Shown here piece by piece: positions 47,378 to 59,457 of a stretch of DNA of 64,000 bases. Position 1 is the stretch's first letter. Every line of letters starts with the position of its first letter. The DNA comes from Cycas panzhihuaensis (lineage: Eukaryota; Cycadophyta): NCBI GenBank assembly GCA_023213395.1, contig CM041465.1:183651741-183715740 (forward strand), in the 5' to 3' direction. The notes beneath the pieces are model-generated. The model was not told where the DNA came from. It did not search any database and worked only from the letters and a program-made list of their open reading frames with translations. The position numbers were made by a program, and so were the translations under genes.

Positions 47378-47888
47378 TATTAAACCTTTATGTTTACATG
47401 TTAAGTAATGTACTTTATAATATTTCATTATTGTACTTTATGTTTCATTCTTTCTAGTGACATAGCATCGTAGCTTGAGGATAAATGTACTTCTCATGCA
47501 TCTTTGCTCACAAGAGAGCCTAAGGGACACTTGTCCCTCATGCATCTAGTATATCTTGTATGTTTGATATTTGTCAAACATGCAGTCTCTCAAAGTCTCT
47601 CCTCATAATCTATATACAGAGACCAATTCTCATGTATGTAGATATGAGAGCGTGTAGTATTGTTATGTTGTTAGTTTGTTAATCAAGTATTCTTTCTTAT
47701 TTGGAGATTAGATCAATTCCTTCTCCTCCACATTAGTGTCCTTATGTTTGTGAGTTCTATACTCATGCTTGCTCATAGTGTTCTTCTCCATGCTAGATCT
47801 CAATAGATGTTAATCATTTTTATTGTCATAGCATTCTCTCCTCTCTTTTAGATCCTAAAGGCCTTTGGTTTAATCCCCATTCTCAATA
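47378..47888 (+). repeat. X2 5' LTR, with a deletion of about 40 bp
   Basis: Lacks the segment around GTGTGACTTATCACTTAAGT (53617-53660 in the 3' copy), which explains its shorter length. Ends CATTCTCAATA, two bases before the primer site. Confidence 0.85.
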
Positions 47889-47903
47889 TTTGGTATCAGA
47901 GCC

Positions 47904-49519
47904 TTGTGAGAGGAGTCTTTTATGCTAGTTTTCTCAGATTTATGAGAGGGTTTCAAACCCTTGGTAACGACCTTCGCTCTCTGAAGGCGATCCAAGGCTA
48001 TGTTTGGTCATTTTCTGTAATTTCTCACCATCTTTTGGTTATTTGCAAGTTGGAGATTGATTATTTCAAGTTCTGAAAATTTTGTAGGCTTATTTCATTG
48101 GGTGCAGCAATGATATTTCACTAAAATCAGTGATTTTTCTTGAATTTTTGCATTAAAAAAAATAATTTTTGCTGGATTATTGGCAGATCTCAGAAATTTG
48201 TTCGTTTTTTGAATGTAAATGAGTCTCTTACTTACTCCTTTCAATTTGCACCTTAGATGCAAAGTAAATATCACTGTTCTGGGCAAATTTTCACTTGTAG
48301 GGCAAATATTTTTTAAACAGGAAACACTCATTTCTATTAAATCTGTCATTGGAGATCTATTCTGATATTATATACAAGTTGTACTAACTCTGGAGAAGAA
48401 TCTTGAAGCATTTCATTCGAGTTTTAAACCCTTAACAGTGGTATGATAGCCATTTGAGCTCATTTGGCCGTGTGCCCTCCTCCAAACTTCATTAGCAATG
48501 TTCTCTTCATACACTCAAAGAAACCTCACCAAACTTCAAAGTATTCATTGTACATGCACTACATCCCCTTATGTCAAATTTTAGACCACTCTGATTAGTA
48601 TTCAATGAGTTACAAGCAAATCAATCTTCACTGTGCGCCACTGCCATTCAAATTTGTTTTTCGATCAAAAATTTCATTTAGGCACTTTATTATTTTAAAG
48701 GTTATATCATTTAGAATATACCTAAGAATATTCCTTATTTAATAAACTTTACTTTATAAAGTTTATTACTTTTAAGTGATTTCATCTTATTTAATCGTTT
48801 TTTTAGTAAATTTCAACCTCTTTCTTTATTTTTTAAGTTCATAAACACATTAAAAAAAATTGTAAATGTGTTCTTGACTTAAAAAATGAGATTTCAATGA
48901 TATTTTGTACTCCAAAATAAAAAATTTATATTTTTAAGTGATTCTATAAGGCTCCTTGCAAGGTGACCTTGATACCCTAGTCATCAGAAAGGGCCAAAAT
49001 TCACTATTTTTTAATAAAATCATTTTTTTTTAAAGCTAGTTAGGACTATTTAAAGTACTAACACTTTGGTGGTGATTGTCTACTTGGTGCACAATGATTG
49101 AATTCGGTATTAACTGGTTGTATTTTTTGTCATTAAAACGAACCCACTTTAACACCACATCAAGCAAGCTATTTTTCATTTTGGACACTTAGCACTTTTT
49201 CATGTTTTTAAGTGCTTTTAGAAACACTTCATGTGTTAAATTTCATGTACTTAATTACTTTATATTCTAAGCCTTTTTTCTTTTTTTGAAATGTTGATTA
49301 GCATTATAAGCAGGATTATACACTTAAGTAAAATTTAACTAAGTAAACTCAAACCCTTTAAAAATTTTATTTTAAAATCTTGTGCAAGAGGCTTGAAAAA
49401 GGTTAAAACCTTGCCTCTATAATCTCAAGTTTGGTGCATTCCCTACGGGACCAACCAACCATACGGTCAATGCATAACAATTGAGATTCTTTGAAGTAAA
49501 AGGGGTTTATAAAGGGTGT
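47904..49519 (+). other. X2 leader
   Basis: Non-coding. Contains the motif CCTTCGCTCTCTGAAGGCGATC (47971-47992), whose ends CCTTC and GAAGG are complementary, and the fold at 49435-49474. It stops at 49519, where about 400 bp present in X1 and X3 (rest of leader and gag start) are missing. Confidence 0.7.
49435..49474 (+). ncRNA. Conserved leader fold of family X, copy in X2
   Basis: TGCATT (49435-49440) pairs AATGCA (49469-49474). Inside are two small hairpins: TCCC with GGGA around TAC, and GACC with GGTC around a 12-nt loop. Same arrangement as in X1 and X3. Confidence 0.5.
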
Positions 49520-50330
49520 ACCTATTGCAAGTCCAACTGATAAGAATGTTATTATTCGGCCTAATCCAGATTTAGTTGCTGCTTAGAAAGTTAAGGATGA
49601 AATTGCCTTGGCATTTTTGCATATGATTGTTGATATAAACGTGGATCAAAACATTGCATATGGCAAAACATCAAAAGAAGCTTGAGATACTTTATCTTCA
49701 TTGTATGAAAGGTAAGATGAAGCTTGCATTATGATGATCAAAGCAAAGTTGTCTTCTTTGAAATTTGTAAAGCCCATGTCTGCATTCTTATCTGTCATTA
49801 AAGAGATTTGTAATGAGTTAAATACTCTTGGTAAACCAGCTTCTAGAGATGAATTTATAACTTCAACCTTGTATGCTTTGCCAAAAGAATATAATGGACT
49901 CATCTCATCAATTACTAGAGACGACACTTTGGCTACTTTTGACTTTCAATCAACTTGAAAGTCTCTTTCTTCAAGAAGAACAAATTTACTTGAGGTAGGA
50001 AGAACCATCAATTTTAGGAGCATTTATGACCAAGTTCAAGGCCAAACGGAGTCCTAAACAATCACTTCAAAAGCAGTTTGGGAACATGAACATTGGCACA
50101 TCTAAAGCCAATGTAATCTGTCATTATTATGGCAAGGTGGGCCAATAGCTCCTGAATGTAGAAAAAAGCAATCAGATATGCAATAGCCACACCAACAATA
50201 GCCTCATCAGCAACAATTTCAACAGTAGCATCAATAACAACCCCCTAGACCAAATCGAAGTGGTTTTCGGGGAGATTAAAGAGGAAGGGGGGCCTTTAGA
50301 GGTGGCAGTCAACACCACACAATTAATTTG
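49520..50330 (+). pseudogene. X2 gag, N-terminus deleted
   Basis: Begins in mid-gag: the reading resumes with DPNLVAA-like codons homologous to X3 near 57510. Readable pieces include MMIKAKLSSLKFVKPMSAFL (49731-49790) and ALPKEYNGLISSI. The knuckle at about 50119 reads CHYYGKVG, second Cys changed to Tyr. Multiple stops. Confidence 0.75.
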
Positions 50331-50339
50331 CAAATGAAG

Positions 50340-53300
50340 ATAAGATGTTTTGTGCTTATCACAATTCTGGAAGTGATAACACTTGGATTATTGATTCACG
50401 AGCATCTCGGCACATGATTGGTAATAAAGAATTACTTTAGAATATAAAAGAAGGAAGAGGGTAATTTGTTACATATGGTAACAATGAATCTGTTAAGATT
50501 TCTTGTTTAGACAAAATTGCCTCATTTCATTCACCTAACAACCCTACTTCCACATTTCCCACTTGATATGCCTACTTAATACCCTCAATGGAGAGGAGTC
50601 TTTTATCTGTTAGTCAATTAAACAAATAGCAAATGAGTATTTTATTTAAAGGTGGTAAATGCACAATTAGTGACAAGAATGGTCAAGTAATAGCCATTGG
50701 TCATAAGGACCATGGACTTTATAAATTGGATGCACCAAAAATAACACTTGATACTGCCTACTCAGTCACTTAATCTATGTCAAAAGATCAACTTTGGCAT
50801 AATAGACTAGGCCACTTGAGCCTAGAAAATATTAAGGTGATGTTTAATAAAAACATGGTGTATGGGCTTCCAAAGATATCTGGATCAAAGTGTCTTTGTG
50901 AAGCATGTATCATGGGGACTCAACATAGACAACCTTTCCCTAAAGGCAATTCATGGCATGCATTGTAGCCCTTGTAGCTAATCCATACAGATTTAGGTGG
51001 ACCCATGTCCACAACATCCCTTGGAGGTGCTTTGTATTATGTCACCTTCATTAGTGATTTTCACATAAAGTTTGGGTGTACTTCATCAAGCAAAAATCAG
51101 AGACTTTTCAAAAATTTAAGGAATTCAAATTAGAGGTAGAAAATGAATTTGGATACTCAATCAAAATCTTGAGATCAGATAATGGAGACAAATTTAACTG
51201 AAAGGAATTCAATCAATTCTGCAAGGATCATGGAATCAAGTGACAGCTCACTACTCCTCATACACCTCTACAGAATGGAGTTTCTGAGCAGATGAATAGA
51301 ACTTTGGATAATAAAGCCAAAGCAATGATGCATGTGAAAGGGCTACCTCGCTCCTATTACGTAGAAGCATTCCACATAGCAGCCTATGTGGTAACAGGAG
51401 TCAAACTTCAACAATCACTGATATCACACCAAAGGAGGCTTGGTTTGGCAGAAAGCCAATAGTTAGCCATTTGAGGACTTTTGGGTGTACTGCTTATATG
51501 CATACTACCCATAAGCAAAGATCCAAGTTAGATAAAAATAGTCTTAAATGTATTTTTATTGATTATGCTATTCATAGCAAAGCATATAAAATATATGATC
51601 CTAATGCGAAGAAAATGCATGTATCTAAAGATGTTATCTTTGCTGAAGACAATAAGGAGTTGGAATCTACATCCACCCAACCTCCTACAGAAAAAGACAA
51701 GCAAATTTTTGAGAATTTCCTTCCCTCACAATCCTCTACACCATGTATATTTTCTACACCTATTGTTTCATTATCTACTTCTGCTCCAACTACTTCAGAT
51801 TCAACTCCACTTGATCCTGGCACTTCCTCTATTGATCAGCCATTATGGCTAGAGTATATTGAGGTTTAAGTTACATTTATCAAAAAACCACCTAAATGGT
51901 ATACACAGACGATGAAGGATAACCAAGTCATAGAAGGAAAACATCCATCCAAGATGAGGCAACAAACAAACTATGCACTTATGGTTGAAGTGCTTTGTGT
52001 TGATGAGCCTTCCACTTTTGAGAAGGCATATAAAAGCGAAAAGGGGAAAGCTGCCATGGATGGAAAAATCCATTCTATTGAAAAGAATGGAACATGGGAT
52101 TTGGTGGAGTTACTTAAAAACAAACGTGCAATTAGTTGTAAATGGGTTTATGAAGCCAAATTCCACTATGATGGTTCAATCGAGCATTATAAGGCTTGAC
52201 TTGTTACAAAGGGTTTTAAACAAAAAGAAGGCATTGATTATGAGAAAATCTTTGTACCAATAGCAAACATGAATACCATCAGGCTCATTTTGTCCTTAGT
52301 TGCTGAATGCAAATAGCCAATCTACCAAATGGACGTGAAGAGCGTCTTTCTCAATGGTGATCTTCAAGAGGAGGTATATTTGGAGCAACCTCTTGACTAC
52401 ATTGTACAAGGCAAAGCACATTTGGTATGTCACCCCAAGAAGGCTTATATGGCTTAAAACAAGCCCCTAGAGCATGGTAAATTAAAATCGATGATTATTT
52501 TTTGAGACATGGGTATCATCGATCCACATCAGATCCTAACTTGTATATAAAGGTTAGGGAGGACCATGTAGTCTTTGTTGTCTTGTATGTTGATGACTTA
52601 GTAATCATTGGAAATGACACTAAGATGATAGAAATTCTCCAAGGTAATCTTAAGAGGAGTTTTTAGATGGCTGATCTTGGATTTCTCGACTATTTCTTAG
52701 GCTTGGAGGTATGGCAATATCCAAGTCATATCTTCATCTCCCGAGCAAAATATTCTTAAGACATTTTGTAGCATTTCAGAATGGAGGACTACAAATCAAC
52801 GCCTCCACCTATGGAGAATGGTACTAAGTTAACACTTGATGAAGAAGCAGAACCAACAAATCCCACTTTGTATCAGCAATTAGTTGGTAGCCTAATCTAC
52901 CTCACCAATACTAGACCAGACATTTCAATTACTGTTGGGATTTATTCCAGATACATGTCTCAGCCTAATCATAAACATTGTAATGCAGCAAAGCGTTGCC
53001 TAAGATACATCAAAGGCACATTGTAGCATGGCCTTTAGTATACTCATAATGAGAACTTCATCTTGGAGGGGTTCTCGGATCCTAATTGGGCAAGTTGCCA
53101 AGAAAGCTATAGATCGACCTCAGGATATTATTTCACCCTTGGTTCAGGAGTCATTTTGTGGAGTTGCAAGAAACAACCCAATGTTACCTTGTCATCCACA
53201 AAAGCAGAGTACAAAGCTGCAGTCCGTGCAACTTGTGAGACTATTTAGCGTAGGAGGATTCTTAGAGAGCTTGGACTTGAGTAGGATCACCCCGCTAGGC

Positions 53301-53536
53301 TATATTGTGGCAATCAAAGTGTGCTCAAGTTAACCAAGAATTCAGTTTTTCATGCATGGACCAAGCACATAGAGGTTCATCACCATTTTATCAGGGAGCA
53401 CGTCCAAAACGGGAAGATCGACCTCTTCTTCAGACCCATTGACCAGTAGATTGCAAATATCTTTAGCAAGCCACTTCGTAGAGAGAAGTTTGAGAAATTT
53501 AGAGATGGTCTTGGTGTCCAACTTAACATTGTAAAC
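50340..53536 (+). pseudogene. X2 pol
   Basis: Protease loop reads DSRASRHM (about 50393), the catalytic Gly lost. Pre-integrase: LWHNRLGHLSLENIKVMF...CEACIMG (50793-50920). Integrase is shifted, with DLGGPMS and the NG(D/G)xF region near 51185. The linker FAEDNKELESTSTQPP (about 51640) precedes reverse transcriptase, readable as TWDLVELLKNK, then FVVLYVDDLVIIGND (about 52575-52617; catalytic YVDD intact). RNase H: SDPNWASCQESYRSTSGYYF and SCKKQPNVTLSSTKAEYKAA (53077-53220), ending HHHFIREHVQNGK. Numerous stops. Confidence 0.85.
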
Positions 53537-53548
53537 ATTAAGGGAGGG

Positions 53549-54098
53549 TGTTAAACCTTTTTATTTACATGTTAAGTAATGTACTTTATAATGTTTCATT
53601 ATTGTACTTCATGTTAGTGTGACTTATCACTTAAGTGATAAAGTGCATGCACACCCACATTCTTTCTAATGACATAACATTGTAATTTGAGGGTCAATGT
53701 AACCCTCATGCATCTTTGCTCACAAGAGAGCCCAAGGGGCACTAGTCCCTCATGCATCAAGTATATCTTACATGTTTGACAATCGTCAAACATGGAGTCT
53801 CTCTGTCTCTACTCATAATCTATATATTGAGACCAATTCTCATGTATGTAGATATGAGAGTGTGAAGTATTGTTATGCTGCTAGTTTGCTAATCAAGTAT
53901 TCTTTCTTATTTGGAGATTGGATCAATTCTTTCTCCTCCATATTGGTATCCTTATGCTTGTGATCTCTATGCTCATGCTTGGTCATAGTGTTCTTCTCCA
54001 TGCCAATTCTCAATAGATGCTAATCATCTTTATTCTCAGAGCATTCTTTCCCCTCTTTTGGATCCTTAAGGCCTTTGGCTTAATGCCCATTCTCAATA
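53549..54098 (+). repeat. X2 3' LTR (550 bp)
   Basis: TGTTAAACC to CATTCTCAATA, followed by GCTAC. Carries the full-length family X LTR including the AAGTGATAAAGTGCATGCAC segment. Confidence 0.9.
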
Positions 54099-54103
54099 GC
54101 TAC

Positions 54104-54896
54104 CTACCTTGAGATCCACTCCATAGCTAATGTCTACTTTTGGATTTGATTATGTTTTAACCTCTATCTTGGCTCTAACATAAGCTTCCTTATTCAAATA
54201 GGATATGGCTTCTAGTGAATGGATCCTACAAGGTTACTATAGCCATTAGAAATTCCAAAATAGAAATGGGAGATAACATGCATGGATTTATTTATAGGTT
54301 TGCCCAAGAATGTATTGAAGAATGGCCCCGTTATGGAAACAATAGATAAGTTACCAAAATCAACACATTGTATTCTTGTGTGATCTACACAAAATTAACA
54401 CGGTAGAATTCCTTATGATGGAAATAGTGTGATTGCATGGAATTCTTGAGGCATTTATTTATGATAGAGACATTAAATTTGCATTTAAATTTTGCCAAGA
54501 ATTATTCAAAAAAATAGAAACCAAGCTAAAATTTATTTTAGCTTATCATCCTAAAGTAGGTTAATAAACAAAACAAGTTAACCAGGTGATTGAAGACATA
54601 TTGAGAATGTATGTGATAGAGTAACAATATAAATGGAAAGGTTACTTACATTCAGTAGAATTTACTTATAACAATAACTATTATGCATCCCTGGGGCCCT
54701 TTGCTTATACTCGTCCTACAAGAAGTACTTGCCTCCTACTGACAGTTTATGCGCTTGCACCCTATATTACAATGAGCTCTAGCAAGTATTCTGCTATCAT
54801 TTTCACATTCATCTTGCACTTTGGTTTACAAAGCACAAGTAGCCAAGATGCTAGAGCATATGGTGATACAAAAGAGCATAGAATCATAGTAGAAAA
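54104..54896 (+). pseudogene. Ty3/gypsy integrase remnant, target of X2
   Basis: At about 54430-54690 the plus strand reads LHGILEAFIYDRDIKFAFKF, then ILAYHPKVG and VNQVIEDILRMYV, the core of a Ty3/gypsy integrase (HGIP, DRD, AYHPQxDGQTE, VN, LED). Two adjacent stops replace the GQTE codons. No other domain of this element is visible, and the flanks are unassigned. Confidence 0.65.
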
Positions 54897-55392
54897 TGTT
54901 AGACCTTTATGTTTAAATGTTAAGTCATGTACTTTACATTGTTATGTTATGTACTTTATGTAAAGTACTATACCACTCAATGTGATAAAGTATGCACCCA
55001 CATTCTTTCTAGTGAACACCATGTTGTAACTTAAAGGTCAATGTAACCCTCATGCACTTTTGCACATGTGAGTGCATATGGGACGTAGTATGCATGTTTG
55101 ACAAGTGTCAAACATGCAACCCCTAAGCTTCCTCTTCCTCCTCTATATATTGAGACCATTTTCTCATATAAAGCATAGAGTGAGAGATGATGTATTGCTA
55201 TGCTGCTCATTTGAATACAAACTACTCTTGTCATTTTGAAGTTAGGAACAATTCCTACTCCTCCATTACTATTGTCTTTCATATGCTTGAGTGTTTGCTT
55301 GCTTATTTTCTAGTTCAAGTAGTGCTATTGATTTGATATTAATCATTTGAATCTCTAAGCACATTTGCTCCTCAAGTGATCCTAGGCTGTCT
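54897..55392 (+). repeat. X3 5' LTR
   Basis: Starts TGTTAGACCTTTATG. It shares the family blocks (CATTCTTTCTAGTGA, TGTTTGACAAGTGTCAAACATG as inverted halves, CTATATATTGAGACCATT). The right end is within a few bases of the primer site at 55396. Confidence 0.75.
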
Positions 55393-56946
55393 TTGTGGTA
55401 TTGGAGCTTATAGAACAATCAAAACTGCTTGGAGAGGAGTATTTACTAATTTCAAGCTTGGAAGAAGTGCACTAAACCCTTGGTGATGACCTTCGCTCGC
55501 TAAAGGTGATCCAAGGCCAAGTTTGGCTTATTTCTGCACTCCTTTTCATTTCAAAATTTTTTTCCGTAGACTTGAAATTAACTAATTTAATGTTTGAAAA
55601 AATTTTCTAAGGCTCAGTTTGTATGTGTAGCAGAGAAAATACATAGAAGTCATTGTTTTCTTCATTTTTCTGCAAAAGAAAAATTATTTTTTAGGATTTT
55701 CTCAGTGAATCTGCTGGTTCTCAGTTTGATTCACACTTTGTTGGCTACAAAACCATTGCACTCTATTCTCCTCAGTCAAATCATGTAACTAAGTGACTCC
55801 ATATTGAGTTGGGTAGATTTCTACTCATACCTGGGTGAATTCATCACAAAAAAGAGACTCATTTCACTCATTGCAACTTGTTGGCTCATCTTTGTGGCTT
55901 TTTGCACGAGTCTCTACCATGGAGCAGTGATATTAGTGAGTAAATCTCACTCTCGAAGTCCTTTATCATCTTCGATTGTTTGTTCTTTTCGTGGCTAACC
56001 ATGCACCCACCCAAACAAAGGAGAAGCTCAATGTTCATCTACACTTCATCATTCCGCACGAAACTTTAGATGAATGTTCACTGGAGGCAAATGAAGCCCC
56101 ATCTAAAATTTCTTCACGATCCGATCATTCGTTGAGGAGTTCTCTTCAACCGTGTATTCAGATTTCCGCTTGTGCTGCCAGAATTCATTTTATTCACAAA
56201 AATTTCAATTTTGATACATTACAACATAGCTTTAGTCTATGAAATTTGGGATATTCATAGGAATATTCCCTTTTTAATCACCTTTACTTTCTTGAAGTTT
56301 GTTTTTTAAGAGGCTTTTAATACTTTTAATGTTATTTAATCACTTTTAAAGCCAAAACACTTTGTTTTTCTATTTTTTGAGTTGGCCTAATACATAAAAA
56401 AATTTGCATGTGTGTTTTATCGCTCAAAAATCATTGATTTGAAGAGTATTATGTACTTTTTATGAAAAATTCACATTGTATAAGCATGTAAAGGTGACCT
56501 TGCATGGTGACCTCTTTAGTCCAAGTCATCAAACAAACTAAAAAATACTCTTTTTTTAATACAAAAAAACAATTTCTTGGTATGTGTTAGGACTATTTTA
56601 AAAGTCCTAACATCTTCTTGGCAGCGTGTGATTTGGCGCAAGTGATTAAATTGTGCTTTAAGTGAACAATTTTACACTTAACGAAGAAACCCACTCTAAA
56701 CACTACAAACAAGTAGCATCTTTTCATTTGACACTTGAAGTTTTTTCAAGTTTTAGTGCTCTTTGTTTAACACTTAAAGTGTCCTTTTAAGTATTTAAGT
56801 AGCTTTATTTGCAAGCATTTTGTATCAAGTTTCAAGAAATTTCAAGGTGGTATCATCATCATAAGCATTTTATTTTAATTCACTAAAATAATTTTTAAAA
56901 ATTGCTTAAATTCATGTGGAAAAGGCTTCTAACGTCTTAAGATTGG

Positions 56947-56985
56947 TGCATTCCCTAGGAGACCAACGATCATACGGTCAATGCA
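56947..56985 (+). ncRNA. Conserved leader fold of family X, copy in X3
   Basis: TGCATT (56947-56952) pairs AATGCA (56980-56985). Inside, TCC pairs GGA around CTA, and GACC pairs GGTC around an 11-nt loop. It lies about 340 nt before the X3 gag ATG. Confidence 0.5.
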
Positions 56986-57326
56986 TAAAAATTGAGACTC
57001 ATTTCAAGGAAAGGAGGTTTGAAAAGGGTGTTATTAGAGTTGTGAACTACAGGGAAAGTATGGTACATCTGTGTAGATCACCCCTATCTCGTTTGTTCTA
57101 AAACTTGACCTTAGCTAACTGTTAGATCCACTTGAGAGATTAGGGTTAGACCAACTCCTTAGCCTAGCCCTCCACTTCTCAAACTACTCTCTTCAGTTGT
57201 TGGATCTTCCTTGTAAGATCAGGGTTGGTGCTGTATTTATGAATGGAACTTAAGTGGTGAAAGCTTTGAGTTTTCAAGTCATTTCTTTAGTTACAAGAGC
57301 ATCTTTTTTTAAACAACTTTAACATA

Positions 57327-58985
57327 ATGGCGACTATCAACATGCTTAATGCAAGCCACATTAAATTAAATGGTCAAGATAATTTTTAGGAATAGAATAA
57401 AGAAACAAAGAATTTGTTTATTATGAATAAACTTTGGGCTTATGTATCAAGAAGAATTAAAAACCTGTACCCACTAAAAGTCCAACAAATAGAACTGTCA
57501 TAATCCAACCTGATCCTGCTTTAATTGCTACACGAGAAGCTAAGGATGAAATAACTTCAACTATTCATATGACTATTGACAATGTTGTTCATCAAAACAT
57601 TGTAAATGTTGCTACTTCAAAAGATGCATGAGATACTTTACTTTTTTTGTATGAAAGGCAAGATGATGCTCGCATTGTTATGTAAAAAACAAAATTATTT
57701 ACTGAAAAGTTTGTTGAGCCTATGACAATTGTTTTGTCTTCCATCAAAGAGATCAACAATTAGCTGACAACATTGGGAAAACCAGTATCAAATGAAGACC
57801 TTGTGATTGCCATTATTTACGCATTGCCACACGAGTACAATGACTTTATTTCGTCAATTACTAAGGGAGGCACACTTGGCACCATGACTTTAAATCAACT
57901 TGAAAGTCTTCTATTATAAGAGGAGGAAATCTACTCTCGTCAGGATGAAACATCTAGATCTAGAAAATTTATAGCCAAGTACAAAGGCAAACACACTCTC
58001 AAACAAAATCTCAACAAAACAATTTGGGAATCTTAATCTTGGCACATCAAAAGCCAAGAATGTTGTTTATCATTATTGTGGCAAAATGGGCCACATTCAA
58101 CTAGAGTGCTAGAAGCCTCAGTTTGACTTGCAACAGTAGCAGTAGAACCAGCCTCAACAGCAATAATAGAGACAGTGGCAACAACCCCCTCATAGACTAA
58201 ATTGAAGTGGATTTCGAGGAGGTCACAAAGGAAGAGGGGCATTTAGAGGTGGCAATCAACGCCACACAAATCAATTTGCAAATGATGATGACAAATTGTT
58301 TTGTGCCTATCATACCACAAATAGTGACAACACATGGATTATCGATTCAGGAGCATCTTGTCTTATGACTGGAGACAAGGATTTGCTCTATAACATTGTA
58401 GAAGGCAAAGGGCAGACAATCACTTTTGGCAGTAATGAGACTGTTCATATATTTAGACTAGGAAAAATTGCATTCTTCCACTCACCAGATAGTCCTGCTT
58501 CCACATTTCCCACAAATGATGCTTTCTTAATGCCATCAATGCAGAAAAGCTTACTACTTATTAGCCAATTGGGTAAACAATATATGAGTGTATTATTCAA
58601 AGGTGGGAAATGCACAAACAGTGACATATTTGATCAAGTGGTTGTCATTGGTCATGAAGACCATAGACTTTACAAATTGGATGCTTCTAATATCACACTT
58701 GATACTTCACAAGCATATGCCATACAGTCACTGACCAAGGAACAATTACGGCACAACAGGTCAGGTCATTTGAACCTAGATAACATCAAAATGATGTTAA
58801 ATAAAAACATAGTGTTTGAGCTTCCAAAGATTTCAGCATCAAAATACCTTTGTGAAGCTTGCATAATGGGAAAACAACATCGAGAGCCTTTTCAAAAAGG
58901 CAAAGCTTGGTGCGCATCTCAACCATTGCAACTGGTACATACAGATATATGTAGATCCATGTCCACACTATCTCTTGGAGGAGCA
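57327..58985 (+). pseudogene. X3 gag, protease and pre-integrase region
   Basis: Gag from ATG 57327 (MATINMLNASHIKLNGQDNF), with TAG at the Trp expected next and further shifts. The knuckle near 58070 reads YHYCGKMGHIQLEC, first Cys changed to Tyr. From 58296 a frame of 231 codons is open: protease loop DSGASCLM (about 58340) with catalytic D-S-G intact, then RHNRSGHLNLDNIKMML...CEACIMGKQH (58749-58885), and the integrase start LVHTDICRSM. The frame is ended by the Y insertion. Confidence 0.85.
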
Positions 58986-59378
58986 TGTTAGATTTTCAAC
59001 ATGGAAAGCATTCAACACCAATCACAATCAACAAGATCAATGAACACAGCATAAATTTGTATTAACTCATCATAAGCAAGATTACATTAAAACACTATTG
59101 TACCATAGACTCGACATGAGTCTCTATGATGACTTGATTACATTACTCTACCTCAACCACCTATTTATACAACATAGGTGGGAGTACATACAAGAGGTGG
59201 GACATGTGGGACAAATACCTCTAACCTAACCAATGACACTTCACCAACTAACTAACCAATGACCTTCTAACTTCCCACATAACATTATTATAGTGTATGA
59301 CCCTTAGACCCTAATATAATACTTAGGACTATAACTTGACTCTAAGACACACCTTACATTAAATATTATATTCTAAGA
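58986..59378 (-). repeat. Y 3' LTR (393 bp)
   Basis: On the minus strand it starts TCTTAGAATATAAT (TG changed to TC) after the purine tract and ends GAAAATCTAACA. Contains TATAAATAG inside the inverted repeat CCACCTAT/ATAGGTGG (near 59158-59182). Confidence 0.9.
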
Positions 59379-59394
59379 TCTCCCCTTAATGTTT
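59379..59394 (-). other. Y polypurine tract
   Basis: Minus strand AAACATTAAGGGGAGA directly before the 3' LTR. This is the plus-strand DNA primer site and it fixes the element's orientation. Confidence 0.75.
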
Positions 59395-59457
59395 CATGTC
59401 ATGATCACAAGAACACTGACTACCAAGGATATTATGACAGCTACATCTAAAGACTGA

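Larger units (their letters stand above)
47378..54098 (+). mobile_element. Ty1/copia element X2
   Basis: LTRs 47378-47888 (511 bp) and 53549-54098 (550 bp), flanked by identical GCTAC (47373-47377 and 54099-54103). Primer site TGGTATCAGAGCC from 47891; purine tract AACATTAAGGGAGGG before 53549. Leader 47904-49519 contains the conserved fold. The 5' LTR starts TA instead of TG. The whole pol series is present but broken at many points. Confidence 0.9.
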
